From contig NC_085137.1 of NCBI RefSeq assembly GCF_035046485.1, forward strand, positions 342,416,505-342,480,504: 64,000 nucleotides of DNA, read 5' to 3'. The notes beneath the pieces were generated by a model that worked only from the letters and a program-made list of their open reading frames with translations, was not told the DNA's origin and did no database searches. The position numbers and the translations under genes were made by a program. Below are positions 1 through 10,561 of the stretch, in pieces. Every line of letters starts with the position of its first letter. Within the stretch, counting starts at the first letter, position 1. The DNA comes from Aedes albopictus. Its lineage: Eukaryota > Arthropoda > Insecta > Diptera > Culicidae.

Positions 1-315
1 AAACGTTCACCTCCTGGATTCAAAATCCAAGATGAACGAGACTTTCCTTCGCTCCCGGGAACATCAAAAATCCCAGATGTCCCAATTTTTTCCACTTCTC
101 AGCCAGAGGGACAGCATTCGGAGAACCAGGAACAACCCCTTGGTGCTCCAATGTTCACGCATTCTGGCATCGTAGACATCATCTTTGACTTCTTTAATGC
201 TTCTGACTCAGTGAAGAGCATTGTCAAAGCACTTCTTCCTTGTGTGTCTCCTCTTTTGAAGCAGTTGGCTTCTAAAATGCCCCTCCTTGCGACATTCGTA
301 TCTTTCGATGGCTAA
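1..315 (+). CDS. LINE ORF1 (gag-like) C-terminal end, partial
   Basis: Frame 1 is open from the first base of the window to a TAA at 313-315, about 104 codons. It contains the motif DFPSLPGTSK, which resembles the end of mosquito LINE ORF1 nucleic-acid-binding proteins. There is no zinc knuckle in the visible part; if present it lies upstream of the window. The stop overlaps the ORF2 start: bases 308-315 read ATGGCTAA, which holds both the ORF2 ATG (308) and the ORF1 TAA (313). This arrangement suits a stop-restart mode of ORF2 translation. The assignment rests on position, composition and this overlap. Confidence 0.6.
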   Translation, partial: KRSPPGFKIQDERDFPSLPGTSKIPDVPIFSTSQPEGQHSENQEQPLGAPMFTHSGIVDIIFDFFNASDSVKSIVKALLPCVSPLLKQLASKMPLLATFVSFDG

Positions 316-674
316 TTTAACCACCGAGGTCGAAGATATGATTTCTGTGCTACACTGGAACTGTCGTAGTATCGTACCAAAATTAGACGCTTTCAAATTT
401 TTAATTAACAATTTAAAATGCGATGTTTTTGCGCTATCCGAAATATGGCTGACACCCGATGTAACCTTACCTTTTTCCAATTTCAACATTATCCGTCTTG
501 ATCGGTCCGACTCGTACGGAGGGGTGCTTTTAGGGATCAAAAAGCAGCACTCATTTTACAGAGTCGATTTTCAACCGATGACAGGCATCGAAGCCGTCGC
601 ATGTGAGGTGACTACCCGAGGTAAAACCCTCAGTGTTGCCTCCATATATCTTCCACCGAGAACTGTGCTATCTC

Positions 675-1119
675 TTGTCGGGGCCCGTGGCGCAGTGGTC
701 CACACGTTCGCTTCATAAGCGGATGGTCATGGGTTCGAACCCAGCCCCGGCACTTGCAGTTTTTCGTCAGTTGCTCTTCCCCCCGAGAGCAGCTGGCACC
801 TGACCCTCTTCGGAGCATATAGCTCCAACGGACCCGGAATTTGGATATCGGCAAACTGCAACTCATAATGGACCCCCCCCCCCCAATCGGACTGGAAAAG
901 GAACAGCAGCCAAACATCAGCATCATCGTGCTCATCATTCTACCGTGGACAGGGTAGAAAAGTTGAAGCAGCACAAGGCACCAGTTCGATATAGTTAAAT
1001 TAGAATAGAATACATGTAGGCGTTGTGCAAAGTGCAGCGTCCAATTGGAATCGCTCACGTAGTGCCCTAGTGGACAAAAAGAGCCGTAAATTAGGTTAAG
1101 TGAATAAGAATAAAAAAAA
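675..1119 (+). mobile_element. tRNA-derived SINE (445 bp) inside the LINE endonuclease
   Basis: The insertion is flanked by a 14-bp target-site duplication, AACTGTGCTATCTC, at 661-674 and 1120-1133. It starts with a tRNA-like head, has an unrelated body of about 330 bp, and ends in GAATAAGAATA plus an A run (1112-1120). A second copy of the same family lies on the minus strand at 15140-15540 and shares the body and the tail. The head has A-box- and B-box-like promoter motifs, so transcription by RNA polymerase III is expected. Length is greater than that of the Feilai-type SINE also present in this window. Confidence 0.9.
679..749 (+). other. tRNA-like SINE head with CAT anticodon loop
   Basis: A 71-nt stretch can fold as a tRNA: acceptor pairing CGGGGC with GCCCCG, A box TGGCGCAGTGG (688-698), anticodon stem CGC/GCG enclosing the loop TTCATAA, and B box GGTTCGAACCC (732-742). 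The loop would give anticodon CAT, suggesting a tRNA-Met-like ancestor. It is part of the SINE and not an independent tRNA gene. Confidence 0.7.
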
Positions 1120-4100
1120 AACTGTGCTATCTCGCAGGGATCTCGCCCACATCTGCTCGGTTATGCCTGAGCCACGGCTGCTCATGGGGGATTTCAACTC
1201 CCATTTTACAGGCTGGGGGGAACTGTACGATGACAGCCGTTCAACTTTGATATATGACCTCTGCGACGACTTCAACATGACAATTTTGAACACCGGAGAA
1301 GTTACGCGAGTGGCACCTCCAGCTAAAGATGGCAGTCCTAGAGACAGCCGATTAGACCTCTAAATCTGTTCGAGCTCATTATCGCTGGGGTGTACATGGA
1401 AGGTTATCCAGGATCCCCATGGTAGTGATCACCTTCCGATCGTTGTTTCTATTTCCAATGGTTCACGTCAACCTCCATCTATCGACATTTCCTACGACCT
1501 CACGAAACACATTGACTGGGGAAAGTACGCGGAAGCAATTATCGACGGTGAGCAATCGGTAGAAATTCTTCCACCGCGGGAAGAGTATCAGTTTCTATCA
1601 GAACTGATCATCAGTAGCGCGCTTCAGGCACAACGTCGGCCAGTTCCAGGTCCTTCGGCTCGAAGGAAACCCCCCAATCCGTGGTGGGATAGCGAGTGTA
1701 CAGAAATCTATCGCGAGAAATCCGCTGCGTTCAAAGAGTTTCGAAAACGCGGTTCGGTCGAAAACTTTAAGCGCTACGTTTCCCTTGAAAGCAAGTTCAA
1801 GAACTTGATCAAGGCGAAGAAAAGCGGTTACTGGCGTCGGTTCGTCGAGGGTTTATCGCGCGAGACATCAATGAGAACTCTTTGGAACGTCGGGAGAAGA
1901 ATGCGTAACGCGTCGTCGGTAAACGAGGATCGAGAAAGCTCTCCTCGGTGGATTCTCAAGTTCGCAAAAAAAGTTTGTCCAGATTCCGTACCCGTGGAGC
2001 GAATAATTCGTGATGTTTCCGAGGATAGGGACGACATGGATAGGCCGTTTTCGATGGTTGAATTCTCACTTGCTCTTCTTTCATGTAACAATTCCGCTCC
2101 AGGAATGGATCGAATTAAGTTCAACTTGCTTATAAACCTCCCCGATGTCGCTAAGAGGCGCTTGTTGAACTTGTTCAATCAGTTCCTGGATAACAACATC
2201 GTCCCGGATGATTGGAGACAAGTGAGGGTGATAGTTCAAAAACCCGGGAAACCCGCGTCAGATCATAATTCGTACCATCCAATCGCGATGTTGTCTTGTC
2301 TACGGAAGTTGTTGGAGAAGATGATTCTTTTTCGACTGGACAAATGGGTTGAATCGAGAGGCATGTTGTCAGATACACAATTTGGTTTCCGCAGAGGCAA
2401 AGGAACGAACGACTGTCTTGCGCTGCTTGCTTCAGAAATTCAGCTTGCCTTTGCTCAAAAGCAGCAAATGGGCTCAGTGTTTTTGGATATTAAGGGGGCT
2501 TTTGATTAAGTTTGTGTCGATGTTCTTTCCGACAAACTACACGAAAGTGGCCTTTCACCAATTCTGAACAACTTTTTGTATAATTTGCTGTTTGCGAAGC
2601 AGATGAGTTTTGCTCATGGCGACTTGATAGTTTCACGAATTAGCTACATGGGTCTCCCCCAGGGTTCATGTCTAAGCCCCCTTCTTTACAACTTTTATGT
2701 TAGAGACATAGATGATTATCTCATGGAAAATTGCACGTTAAGACAGCTTGCGGATGACTGTGTTGTTTCTGTAACGGGATCAATAGCAGTTGATCTGCAA
2801 GGACCACTACAGGATATTTTGGACAATTTGTCTACTTGGGCTCTCAAGCTGGGTATCGAATTCTCTCCGGAGAAAACTGAGATGGTTGTCTTTTCTAAAA
2901 AACATAAACCGGCAAAGTTTCCGCTCGTTCTGATGGGTAAGGCAATCACTCATAGCATGTCTTCTCAATATCTCGGCATCTGGTTCGACTCCAAATGCAC
3001 CTGGGGGAAGCACATTGTGTATCTGATACAGAAGTGCCAAAAGCGAATCAACTTTATGTGAACTATTACCGGAACATGGTGGGGAGCGCATCCGGAAGAT
3101 CTGATCAGGCTGTACCAAACAACCATTCTGTCTGTTTTAGAATACGGTAGTTTTTGTTTTCAATCCGCGGCGAAAACACACTTGCTGAAGCTTCAACGGG
3201 TTCAGTACCGTTGCCTTCGGATCGCGTTAGGTTGCATGAACTCAACTCACACTATGAGTTTAGAGGTACTTGCTGGTGTACAGCCTCTGACAGACCGCTT
3301 TGCGGAGTTATCGTTCCGGTTCCTCATCCGATGCGAGGTTGTGAATCCATTGGTCATAGAAAATTTCGAAAAGATGCTCGAACAGAACCCTCAAACTCGT
3401 TTTATGAGTGTGTACTACTGGTACATGACGCTGGAGGTAAGCCCATCTCCGGTTAACACCAATCGTGACAACTTCTCAAACTTCGACAGTTGCTCTGTAG
3501 ATCTTGATCTGTCCATGAAGGATGAGATCACCGGAATACCAGAATCTTTTCGTTCCGTGTGTATTCCACAAATGTTTGCAAGTAAGTTCGGGCATGTTAG
3601 CGGGGACAGACAGTTCTTCACAGACGGTTCGAAAACCGATGATTTGAGTGGTTTCGGTGTCTACAACGAATTTCATAGCGCCACCGACATGTTTCAAAAG
3701 CCATGTTCGGTATACATTGCTGAGCTAGCGGCTATATACTACACCTTAGAGTACATTCGCACTCTTCCACCTGAGCACTACTTCATTTTTACCGACAGTC
3801 TAAGCTCTCTGGAGGCTGTTCGGTCAATGAAACCGATGAAGCACTCAGCGTACTTCCTGAATGGAATACGCCAAGTCTTAAGTGCTTTGTCCAAACGCTC
3901 ATACATCATCACCATAGCTTGGGTCCCTTCACATTGCTCAATTCCGGGAAATGAGAAAGCGGACTCTCTGGCTAAGGTGGGCGCTAGCGGAGGCGATATT
4001 TTCGAGCGTCAAATCGCCTTCGACGAATTTTTTGAATTGGCCCGTCAGGAGACCTTGATCAGCTGGCAACACATATGGAGAGATGGGTAGATGGTTGCAC

Positions 4101-4640
4101 TCCATCATTCCACAGGTTTCGAAGAAGCCATGGTTCAAAGGGTTGGATTTAGGCCGCGATTTCATGCACATACCTTCCGTATTGGGCTCTCAGAAAGCAA
4201 TCTCTGTCTGTGGCGTAGCTTACCAGGATATCGAACATATCGTGTGGGGATGCAATGAGTATCGTGAGGTCAGATCTGAGCTGCATGAAATCCTCCGGGT
4301 CCGAGGAAAACAACAGAAACCCGTTAGAGTGTTGGCAGGACTTGATTTGGAATACATGAACCTGATTTACCAGTTTTTGAAACGTGTTGATGTCAGAGTT
4401 TGATGTAGTACGTTGCTTGTTTTCGTTGTCTGCCTTTTGGTTTTGTTGTTCGATCCTGTCTGTCGTCGCCCCCCTTCCGTTTGTCCTCTTCTTGTCGTTG
4501 TCTACCAATAAAGTCCTTTCTTTTTGGTTCCGTTACAGATATGGACAATTTCCCATCAATGTTTTTAGTATAAGTTAGCAAATAATTTAGTTTTCAACCC
4601 ATAAACCCGTCCTTCCCAATTTTATTTTATTTTATTACTA

Positions 4641-4940
4641 GCTGGCCCGGCAAACTTTGTCTTGCCCGGTTGACGTTTGACAACTGTTGGCTGCACGGCA
4701 CTCTAGATTGGTTTTATGTCGATTGTGTTGAAAATCTTCCCAGGTCATACTGCATTAGTGCTTTTACCATTTTCATTTCTTTTTAGATAATTTTCGTAAC
4801 TTTTTTTACATATAAACACAGCCACCACGAATACGAATCGAACCATGCAAGACTCATGCTGATCGGTCCACCCGTTCTTGAGTTTTGTTGCCTCAAAGGA
4901 ACTTCAAACTCATTTTTATACATATAGATATTTTATTTTA
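4641..4940. other. AT-rich intergenic, possible dispersed repeat
   Basis: No coding potential. The segment begins with CTAGCTGGCCCGGCAAAC and ends in TATACATATAGATATTTTA, a layout typical of a dispersed insect repeat with an AT-rich tail, but no target duplication or second copy is visible in this window. Confidence 0.3.
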
Positions 4941-5121
4941 TTTATTTATTTTTTTCAATCCTTAACCTCGAAACAGCCGCGAGTACTTCGGCTTCCCAAA
5001 CTAACATAGTCTTAAGGCAGTAATAAATTGTAAAATGTAAAATCAATGTAAAAACAAAAGATTTCGGCTCAGTTATGCCCATGTGGCGCCCGAACCTTCC
5101 AAATAAACGAATAAGTAAAAA
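4941..5121 (+). mobile_element. LINE 3'-end fragment with poly(A)
   Basis: The sequence ends in TTTCGGCTCAGTTATGCC, then CCAAATAAACGAATAAG and an A12 run (about 5110-5121). The same 3' signature (GGCTC, about 25 nt, a GAGCC-like complement, then AAATAAA and A-tail) occurs at 24280-24356 and, on the minus strand, at the 3' end of the ORF1-only element (35999). It is interpreted as a severely 5'-truncated LINE copy. Confidence 0.45.
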
Positions 5122-5832
5122 AAAAAAAGAAAGCAGGTTTTGCGTCAGATTGATGAAATTCAAGATATTGGCAAGTTTTAGGGACGTTTATGATATGTCA
5201 ACATATGTAGGCGAGTAACAGTAAAAATTCAGCTCAATCGGAGCATTCATTACGGAGAATGTGATGTGTGAAATGGGCGACTTTGCTAAAAAATAGAACA
5301 AAAATCGATTTCAAATCATCAACCTTGTATGAAAAGTCGATTTTTTTTCCTTCGCGTTTTCGAACTCAGGGCATGGTTCTACACCAAAAATGATCATCAG
5401 CTTACCGAGTTCAATAATGCTGTAAACTAGTGTAACTTGTCGAACAGCTGCACGAAACTGTCGTAAGTTCCGTGCATCCGGGATTTTCTTCGTATGTTTT
5501 CCTCATTCTAGATCTCAGTAAATGACACCGTCGCAACGTTGACCTGCGAATCAGTCATGCAAGGCTGTGGTCGCTACGTTAACCCTTCTCTGCCTTCTAT
5601 CCAGATATTGGAATGTCGGCACCTGCATTCGGTCAGCCAGAAGTGCAAATGGACAGCTTACGCAGCATCTGTCCAGATTTTTGTAACCTTCTTCTGACCA
5701 GCCTTGGAGCAAATCAATGAATTCAAAGAATCTCTCTACCTCTCTAACTTTCGAACGCTTTAATTCGAATATACAGCTTTTACCGATTTGTGAATTCTAA
5801 CGAAACATTCTAAAAGATTGTGGTCAACATAC
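5122..5832. other. No gene or clear repeat recognised
   Basis: About 700 bp with no convincing ORF, no obvious inverted repeat and no similarity noticed to the rest of the window. Confidence 0.5.
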
Positions 5833-5834
5833 TA

Positions 5835-6073
5835 CACACCAAAATTTTTGAAACGCTTCCAGCACGCCAAAAATCAGCAAAAGAAATTGCTGAATTTCAG
5901 CAAAATTTTTGCTGAATTTCAGCAAAAAGTTGCTGATTAACTGTCAAATTTGCTGGATGGTTCAGCAAGTTGAAAAATAATTGCTGATATTCAGTAATTT
6001 GTTTTGCTGAATGCAATCAGCACGCTAAAAATCAGCAAAGTTTGCTGATTATCAGCAAAAATATTTTGCAGTG
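5835..6073. mobile_element. MITE of the TCAGCAAA family, copy 1
   Basis: A 239-bp element flanked by TA on both sides. The ends are imperfect inverted repeats (CACACCAAAATTTT at left; CACTGCAAAATATTTT when the right end is reverse-complemented). The interior is packed with alternating TCAGCAAA and TTTGCTGA. It aligns along its full length with the element at 40576-40813 in the opposite orientation. TA flanks suggest a Tc1/mariner-type mobiliser. Confidence 0.8.
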
Positions 6074-6092
6074 TACATCGCTATGGCAAATA

Positions 6093-6259
6093 GGGGCTGT
6101 CCATAAACCACGTGGTCATTGGGGGGGGGGGGGGGGGGGTTCGGCCAATGTCCATTTTGTATGGACAAATAAAAAAAATGTATGGACTAATGACCACGCG
6201 GGGGGGGGGGGGGGGTTGAAAAGTCCCAAAAAATGACCACCTGGTTTATGTACAGCCCC
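6093..6259. mobile_element. MITE with GGGGCTGTCCATAAACC termini and G-runs
   Basis: Inverted termini GGGGCTGTCCATAAACCACG and its complement near 6259 enclose two long G tracts (about 6121-6140 and 6199-6213) and a short inner inverted repeat around TGTATGGAC. A partial copy lies at 42025-42136. The BEL element begins 8 bp after its right end. Confidence 0.75.
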
Positions 6260-6267
6260 ATAGCACC

Positions 6268-6617
6268 TGTCTGCGCCAACAGTTAATATTTTAATTATGT
6301 TGCGAGTGCCACCCTAGTGTGTGGTCACTCACTCTCCGTGTTTGCTATCACCAGCAACAGCTGACCGTCGCATACTATTGTCCGTATGTGTACGGCTACC
6401 GATCGCTTCACGATCGGCTCGCTCCCTATCCATCTCTGCGGGATAGAGGCAGCAGATTGTAAACAGTTTAGTAGTAATAAATATCCTTCCGCCGCGATCG
6501 GTACCGTGTTGTACTTTGGCCCGTAAATAAAGTTGTTTTTAGTTCGACCCGCGAAAGTGTTTTCGTTAGTGACCAATATCACCGCGTACATCCGAGACGC
6601 TTCTATGTGCGTTAACA
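6268..6617 (+). repeat. BEL 5' LTR
   Basis: 350 bp, TGTCTGCGCC...GCGTTAACA, identical by eye to 11515-11864. An AATAAA-like signal occurs at CGTAAATAAAG in the last third. By homology to LTR elements it should carry the promoter. Confidence 0.95.
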
Positions 6618-7384
6618 TAAATGGTCCTTCGAGCCGGATCATACGCGGTGTAGACTAATTTCGCGCGGATTTGTGCTCCGTTTCGCGGGTGAAAAGTGCC
6701 AAGTAGGCCGAACAATTAGTGCATTGTGAAGTGCGGATAATTATTCGCCATCGCACTGCGGCGCGGCGAAGAAAATTAATGGTGGATTGTGTGTACCGTA
6801 CCTGTGCCATTGGACTAAATCAACGGCTGTGATTGACGTCTTCACTGAGACGGAATAACCACCGGTGAACGAAACCCTCATTAGGACGACGGAACGACGA
6901 CGAAACCAGGACTCAAGGCGGAACGAGCTGGACGATTACCGTTTTTGGACGGATTTGGATAATACAGGGAAGTACTGTTTTGCATGTTGGGTCTGTGGCA
7001 ATTGCATGAGGAAAGCCACTGTGGGTTAGCCATTACGGTGGCGACTGATTGGCAATAAAGCTATTTTTGCATGCGAAATTGTGTTTTTGGATTTAGTGGA
7101 TTTGGTCCCTGTGGTGTTCGCAATCAATCGATATTGGATTCCGCTGATTCTGGTTGGCTTGGATCGTTCGTTGGTCGGTTTCCCCTCCGCTGCTGCTGTC
7201 AATTTGGGTGGTTCGTCTCGCGGCGCGGAACGTTGAGTCGATCAACAGTCAACAAGTGCAGTATTACAGTGTGGCAGTGAATTGTGCGGCAGCGTATAGT
7301 GCGGTGTTAGTGCACAGTGCAAACGAACTCCTCAGTGTTGTGAACATTCTTTGACTAGTGACTTCAGTGATTAATTAGTGAATC
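6618..7384 (+). other. BEL leader with putative primer-binding site
   Basis: Four bases after the LTR comes TGGTCCTTCGAGCCGGAT (6622-6639), which starts with TGG as expected for pairing with a tRNA 3' CCA end. The tRNA was not identified. The rest is an untranslated leader up to the ATG at 7385; short ORFs there are not supported. Confidence 0.6.
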
Positions 7385-10300
7385 ATGACGGACGATTTGC
7401 GTGGTTTGCTGAAGCGAGAGAAGCGGATACGGGACAGTTTGGACTCCGTGGCTTCGTTTGTGCGTGAATTCAAAGAAGAAGAAGACAAAGATGAGGTGGA
7501 AGTTCGTTTGCAGCTGTTAGAAAGTGCATTCCATGACTTTCACGAAGTGCGTGAGAAGATTGACGTGATTCTGGATGAAGCCGACGAAGATGAAGTGGTT
7601 GATACAGAGGAGTCGGAACAGGACCGTCAAGCGAGGCTCAAATATACGGCGAAGAAACGGGAAGCTGAAAGCGCAGTTGTTTCGAGGAGCGTGGAGAACT
7701 GCTACTGCAAGGCGAATGCTGCGTTGCTGAAGTGGCAGAATCAGATGAGGCCTGCCAATCCAAGTTCTGCGGTTCCAGCTGCACAGCCGGTTCTCTCGAG
7801 GGTGAAGCTTCCGGAGATAAAGCTCCCATCGTTCAGCGGCGTACTGCGAGATTGGGTTTCGTACCGTGACGCGTTCCAAAGCCTGATTCATCGGAACAGG
7901 GAGCTCACGGATATGGACAAGTTCACCTACCTCCGATCATCTTTGTCCGGTGATGCACTCCTTGAAGTCAGCTCCATCGAACTTTCCACTGCCAACTACT
8001 CGGTAGCGTGGGACGCGCTGGAGGATCGCTATCACAACCGAAAGCTAATCGTCAAGGCGTACCTCGATGCCATCTTCCAAATCGAGTCCATGCGACGAGA
8101 GAGCTACGAAGCGCTGAGCCAGCTCATCAGCGACTTCGAGAAGAACCTGCAGATGTTGAAGAAGATGAACCAGGACACCGATAGCTGGAGCACGATTCTG
8201 GTGCACATGGTCTGCTCGAGACTTGACAGTGCTACCCTGCGATTCTGGGAAGCGGCGCACAATTCGAAGGAAGTACCTACATACCGGAACCTTATCACCT
8301 TCCTGAAGAATCACTGCGCTGTTCTCCAATCCGTCGAGGTGAGAAACCCCGCCGGCGAGATGAAGAAGCCGACGATAAGTGTAAGCCATCCTTCGACCGG
8401 CAGCACCGGGCGATGCTGCTTCTGTTCGGAGTCATTCCATCCAGCGTTTCTGTGTGGAAGGTTTCAGAAGATGACGATACCAGAGCGATATGATGCTGTT
8501 AGGAAGAACGGCTTGTGCATGAACTGCCTGTCATCGGGACACTTGGCCAGGAGCTGCAGCAAGGGATTGTGCCGACAATGCGGAAGGAAACATCATACTC
8601 TGCTTCACTCCGAAGCAAACAGTGCCAAAATATCCTCCGTTCCGCAGACGTCAACAAAACCCCCAAGTCAATCTCAAGCGCAAGCACAGCCGGGAACACC
8701 AACACACCAGACAGCATCCACCACACACCACCAATACGAACCATCCACTTCTTTATCCATTATCCACACACATTCGCAAAACCCACAACTCGCCACAGAC
8801 CAACAACCCACATTGGAAAACACTGTCTCCCTTCCGTCACAAATAAGACCTTCCTCAAGGCAAGTCCTGCTATCCACTGCCATTGTTCGAATTCGTGATG
8901 CCGACGGAAGCACGATGCTGGCCAGAGCGTTGCTGGATTCATGCTCGCAGTATTGTTTCGTCACATCCGAGTTCTGTCGACGAATGAACCTTAAGGAATT
9001 CCCTAACCACTTAACAGTGAATGGGATCGGAGGTTCAGCTAGCGTTTCCCAAAGGTGTGTGACTGGCACAGTTAGTCCACGTTTCGCAAGCATCTCCAAT
9101 TTCGAGGAAGCAATACGTTTCAACGTGTTGCCGAAGCTGACGATTCCACTACCGCGTGATGGTTTTGACGTAAGTCGCTGGAATCTACCAGATCGCATCG
9201 TATTAGCAGATCCCGAGTTCTACCAAACGTCAGACATCGACATGATCATCGGTGCCGAGTACTACCTCGATCTGCTGCAGGAGGGAAGATTCCGACTGAG
9301 CGAAGATGGACCAACGTTCCAAAACACGGTATTTGGTTGGATCGTGTCTGGTCGAATCTCCGAAGCTACTGCGTCCGTGCCAGTGACTACTACCACGCTG
9401 TGTTGTACGGCGGAGTCCCAAGACCGAGGACCGTTGCCGAGGAAGCAGAGCATCATTGCACAGTTGAGAGATTCCAGGAAGAGCGCCGAAAGGAGGTTCA
9501 CGAACTTGGAGAGAAGATTCGCTACAAGCCCGCAGATGAAAAAGCAACATTTGAGACCACTCGAATCCATCAGCATCCCGCGATGGGTCGGTTTCGCCAA
9601 GGACTCGGTATCCACCGAATGGTACGATTTCTTAGATCCAGCACAATTGGAAGAACGAAAGGTCGTAGCGTTGCCGGTGCAAGCAGTCCCTCCCAGCGAA
9701 ATCTTTTCACTGCGCTCGTTCCTAATCCGGCTGGTTGCTTGGATATGTCGATTCAGGCACAACTCGCAGAGAGTGAACCGCAATTCCAGGAAGACCGGGT
9801 ATCTCAGCTTGCAGGAGTACGAGAACGCGCTGCTCCAGTTGGTTCGTCTGTCTCAAGAGGCATGCTTCCCGCAGGAGATAGCAAGTTTGTCCCGGGAGGA
9901 TCAAGTGAAAGATTCTACAAAAATATTGGCTCTGCATCCCAAGCTGCGAGAAGGAGTACTCCGCGTTGGCGGCCGGCTACGGAACGCACCAGTTTCGGAA
10001 GACCGGAAGCACCCGATGATTATCGACCACCGTCACCCGCTCGCCTCGATGATTATCCAGCACTACCATCTGAAGATGCTTCATTCCGGGCAGCAGGTCC
10101 TCCACGAGTGTGTCACATGCTTCCGAATGAGACCACGATGCCAGGAACAATTGATGCCGCCGGAGAGAGTGAATCCGGCACCGCCACTCCTCAAGGTTGG
10201 AGTGGATTACTGCGATCCGTTCCAGGTACGGAAGAAGCGGACTATGCTGTACCTCTCCGACTTGCACATCCGGACAAAGTGGACAAGGCAACAACGTGAC

Positions 10301-10561
10301 AACATCGTAGTTGGGACAATGGTCTTGTTGATAGACGAACGGCTTCCGTCGTTGAAGTGGAACCTCGGCCGTGTCACTGAGGTTTTCCGAGGCTCGGACG
10401 GAAACATCCGAGTGGTAGAAGTGCAGATCAGCACTGGGGTCTTTCGGAGACTAATCTTGAAGACTTGCATGATCCCGATCAGGGACAACCTAGAGTCTTC
10501 CAACGAACCGGTGGTGCTTCGGCACCCGCGGAGGTCCCTTGTGGCCTCCGCACTCCAGTAA
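7385..10561 (+). CDS. BEL gag-protease polyprotein with RT and IN core deleted in frame (1058 aa)
   Basis: A continuous ORF from ATG 7385 to TAA 10559-10561. Order: acidic, charged coiled-coil-like N-terminus (1-110); Pao gag core of the DUF1759 type (about 137-325, LPEIKLPSFSG); Cys/His knuckles (about 343-410, including CMNCLSSGHLARSC); a low-complexity Pro/Thr/His linker (about 415-480); aspartic protease (LLDSCSQ, Asp518; MIIGAEYY near 620). The conserved start of the Pao RT region (about 705-722) is then joined to the segment that normally follows RNase H. Next come integrase His/Cys residues, GVDYC with the first catalytic Asp, another junction near 945-965, and the DUF5641-type C-terminus. 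Complete BEL polyproteins are usually about 1,700-1,900 aa. Both deletions keep frame, so gag and protease may still be made. Not a host gene. Confidence 0.92.
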   Translation: MTDDLRGLLKREKRIRDSLDSVASFVREFKEEEDKDEVEVRLQLLESAFHDFHEVREKIDVILDEADEDEVVDTEESEQDRQARLKYTAKKREAESAVVSRSVENCYCKANAALLKWQNQMRPANPSSAVPAAQPVLSRVKLPEIKLPSFSGVLRDWVSYRDAFQSLIHRNRELTDMDKFTYLRSSLSGDALLEVSSIELSTANYSVAWDALEDRYHNRKLIVKAYLDAIFQIESMRRESYEALSQLISDFEKNLQMLKKMNQDTDSWSTILVHMVCSRLDSATLRFWEAAHNSKEVPTYRNLITFLKNHCAVLQSVEVRNPAGEMKKPTISVSHPSTGSTGRCCFCSESFHPAFLCGRFQKMTIPERYDAVRKNGLCMNCLSSGHLARSCSKGLCRQCGRKHHTLLHSEANSAKISSVPQTSTKPPSQSQAQAQPGTPTHQTASTTHHQYEPSTSLSIIHTHSQNPQLATDQQPTLENTVSLPSQIRPSSRQVLLSTAIVRIRDADGSTMLARALLDSCSQYCFVTSEFCRRMNLKEFPNHLTVNGIGGSASVSQRCVTGTVSPRFASISNFEEAIRFNVLPKLTIPLPRDGFDVSRWNLPDRIVLADPEFYQTSDIDMIIGAEYYLDLLQEGRFRLSEDGPTFQNTVFGWIVSGRISEATASVPVTTTTLCCTAESQDRGPLPRKQSIIAQLRDSRKSAERRFTNLERRFATSPQMKKQHLRPLESISIPRWVGFAKDSVSTEWYDFLDPAQLEERKVVALPVQAVPPSEIFSLRSFLIRLVAWICRFRHNSQRVNRNSRKTGYLSLQEYENALLQLVRLSQEACFPQEIASLSREDQVKDSTKILALHPKLREGVLRVGGRLRNAPVSEDRKHPMIIDHRHPLASMIIQHYHLKMLHSGQQVLHECVTCFRMRPRCQEQLMPPERVNPAPPLLKVGVDYCDPFQVRKKRTMLYLSDLHIRTKWTRQQRDNIVVGTMVLLIDERLPSLKWNLGRVTEVFRGSDGNIRVVEVQISTGVFRRLILKTCMIPIRDNLESSNEPVVLRHPRRSLVASALQ

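Larger units (their letters stand above)
308..4403 (+). pseudogene. LINE ORF2: endonuclease, reverse transcriptase, RNase H; broken
   Basis: The endonuclease starts near 335 (HWNCRS, then SEIWL), is interrupted by a SINE (675-1119), resumes with MGDFNSH (about 1187) and ends with SDHLPIV (about 1425). The RT shows LDIKGAFD (motif A, near 2490), GLPQGSCLSPLL (motif B, near 2650) and LADD (motif C, near 2750). RNase H keeps its acidic residues: TDGS, AELAAI, TDSLSSLEA and the Asp of EKADSLA (about 3620-3975). Lesions: stop at 1361-1363; TAA directly after GAFD at 2508-2510; TGA at 3059-3061; and a frameshift near 4085, after which the tail continues in another frame to 4403. The C-terminal zinc region (near 4170-4200) also looks internally deleted. 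Not functional; LINE identity is secure, clade is not. Confidence 0.9.
1..4640 (+). mobile_element. I/LOA-type LINE, decayed, 5' end outside window
   Basis: A non-LTR retrotransposon reads left to right: the end of ORF1, then an ORF2 with apurinic-type endonuclease, reverse transcriptase and RNase H. The order EN-RT-RNase H places it in the I superfamily (I, LOA or Loner-like); the exact clade cannot be fixed by eye. All coding blocks up to base 4087 lie in one frame, so the element was once a single long ORF2. A polyadenylation-like AATAAA lies near 4507 and T-rich sequence follows to about 4640, so the 3' boundary is approximate. The copy is dead: it carries a SINE insertion, three in-frame stops and a frameshift. 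Confidence 0.88.

Noticed and set aside
679..749. tRNA-Met gene
   Set aside because: It is the head of a SINE with a target duplication; acceptor and flanks belong to the element.
9337..10299. 320-codon ORF overlapping the BEL polyprotein
   Set aside because: Out-of-frame shadow of the real BEL reading frame; no domain.
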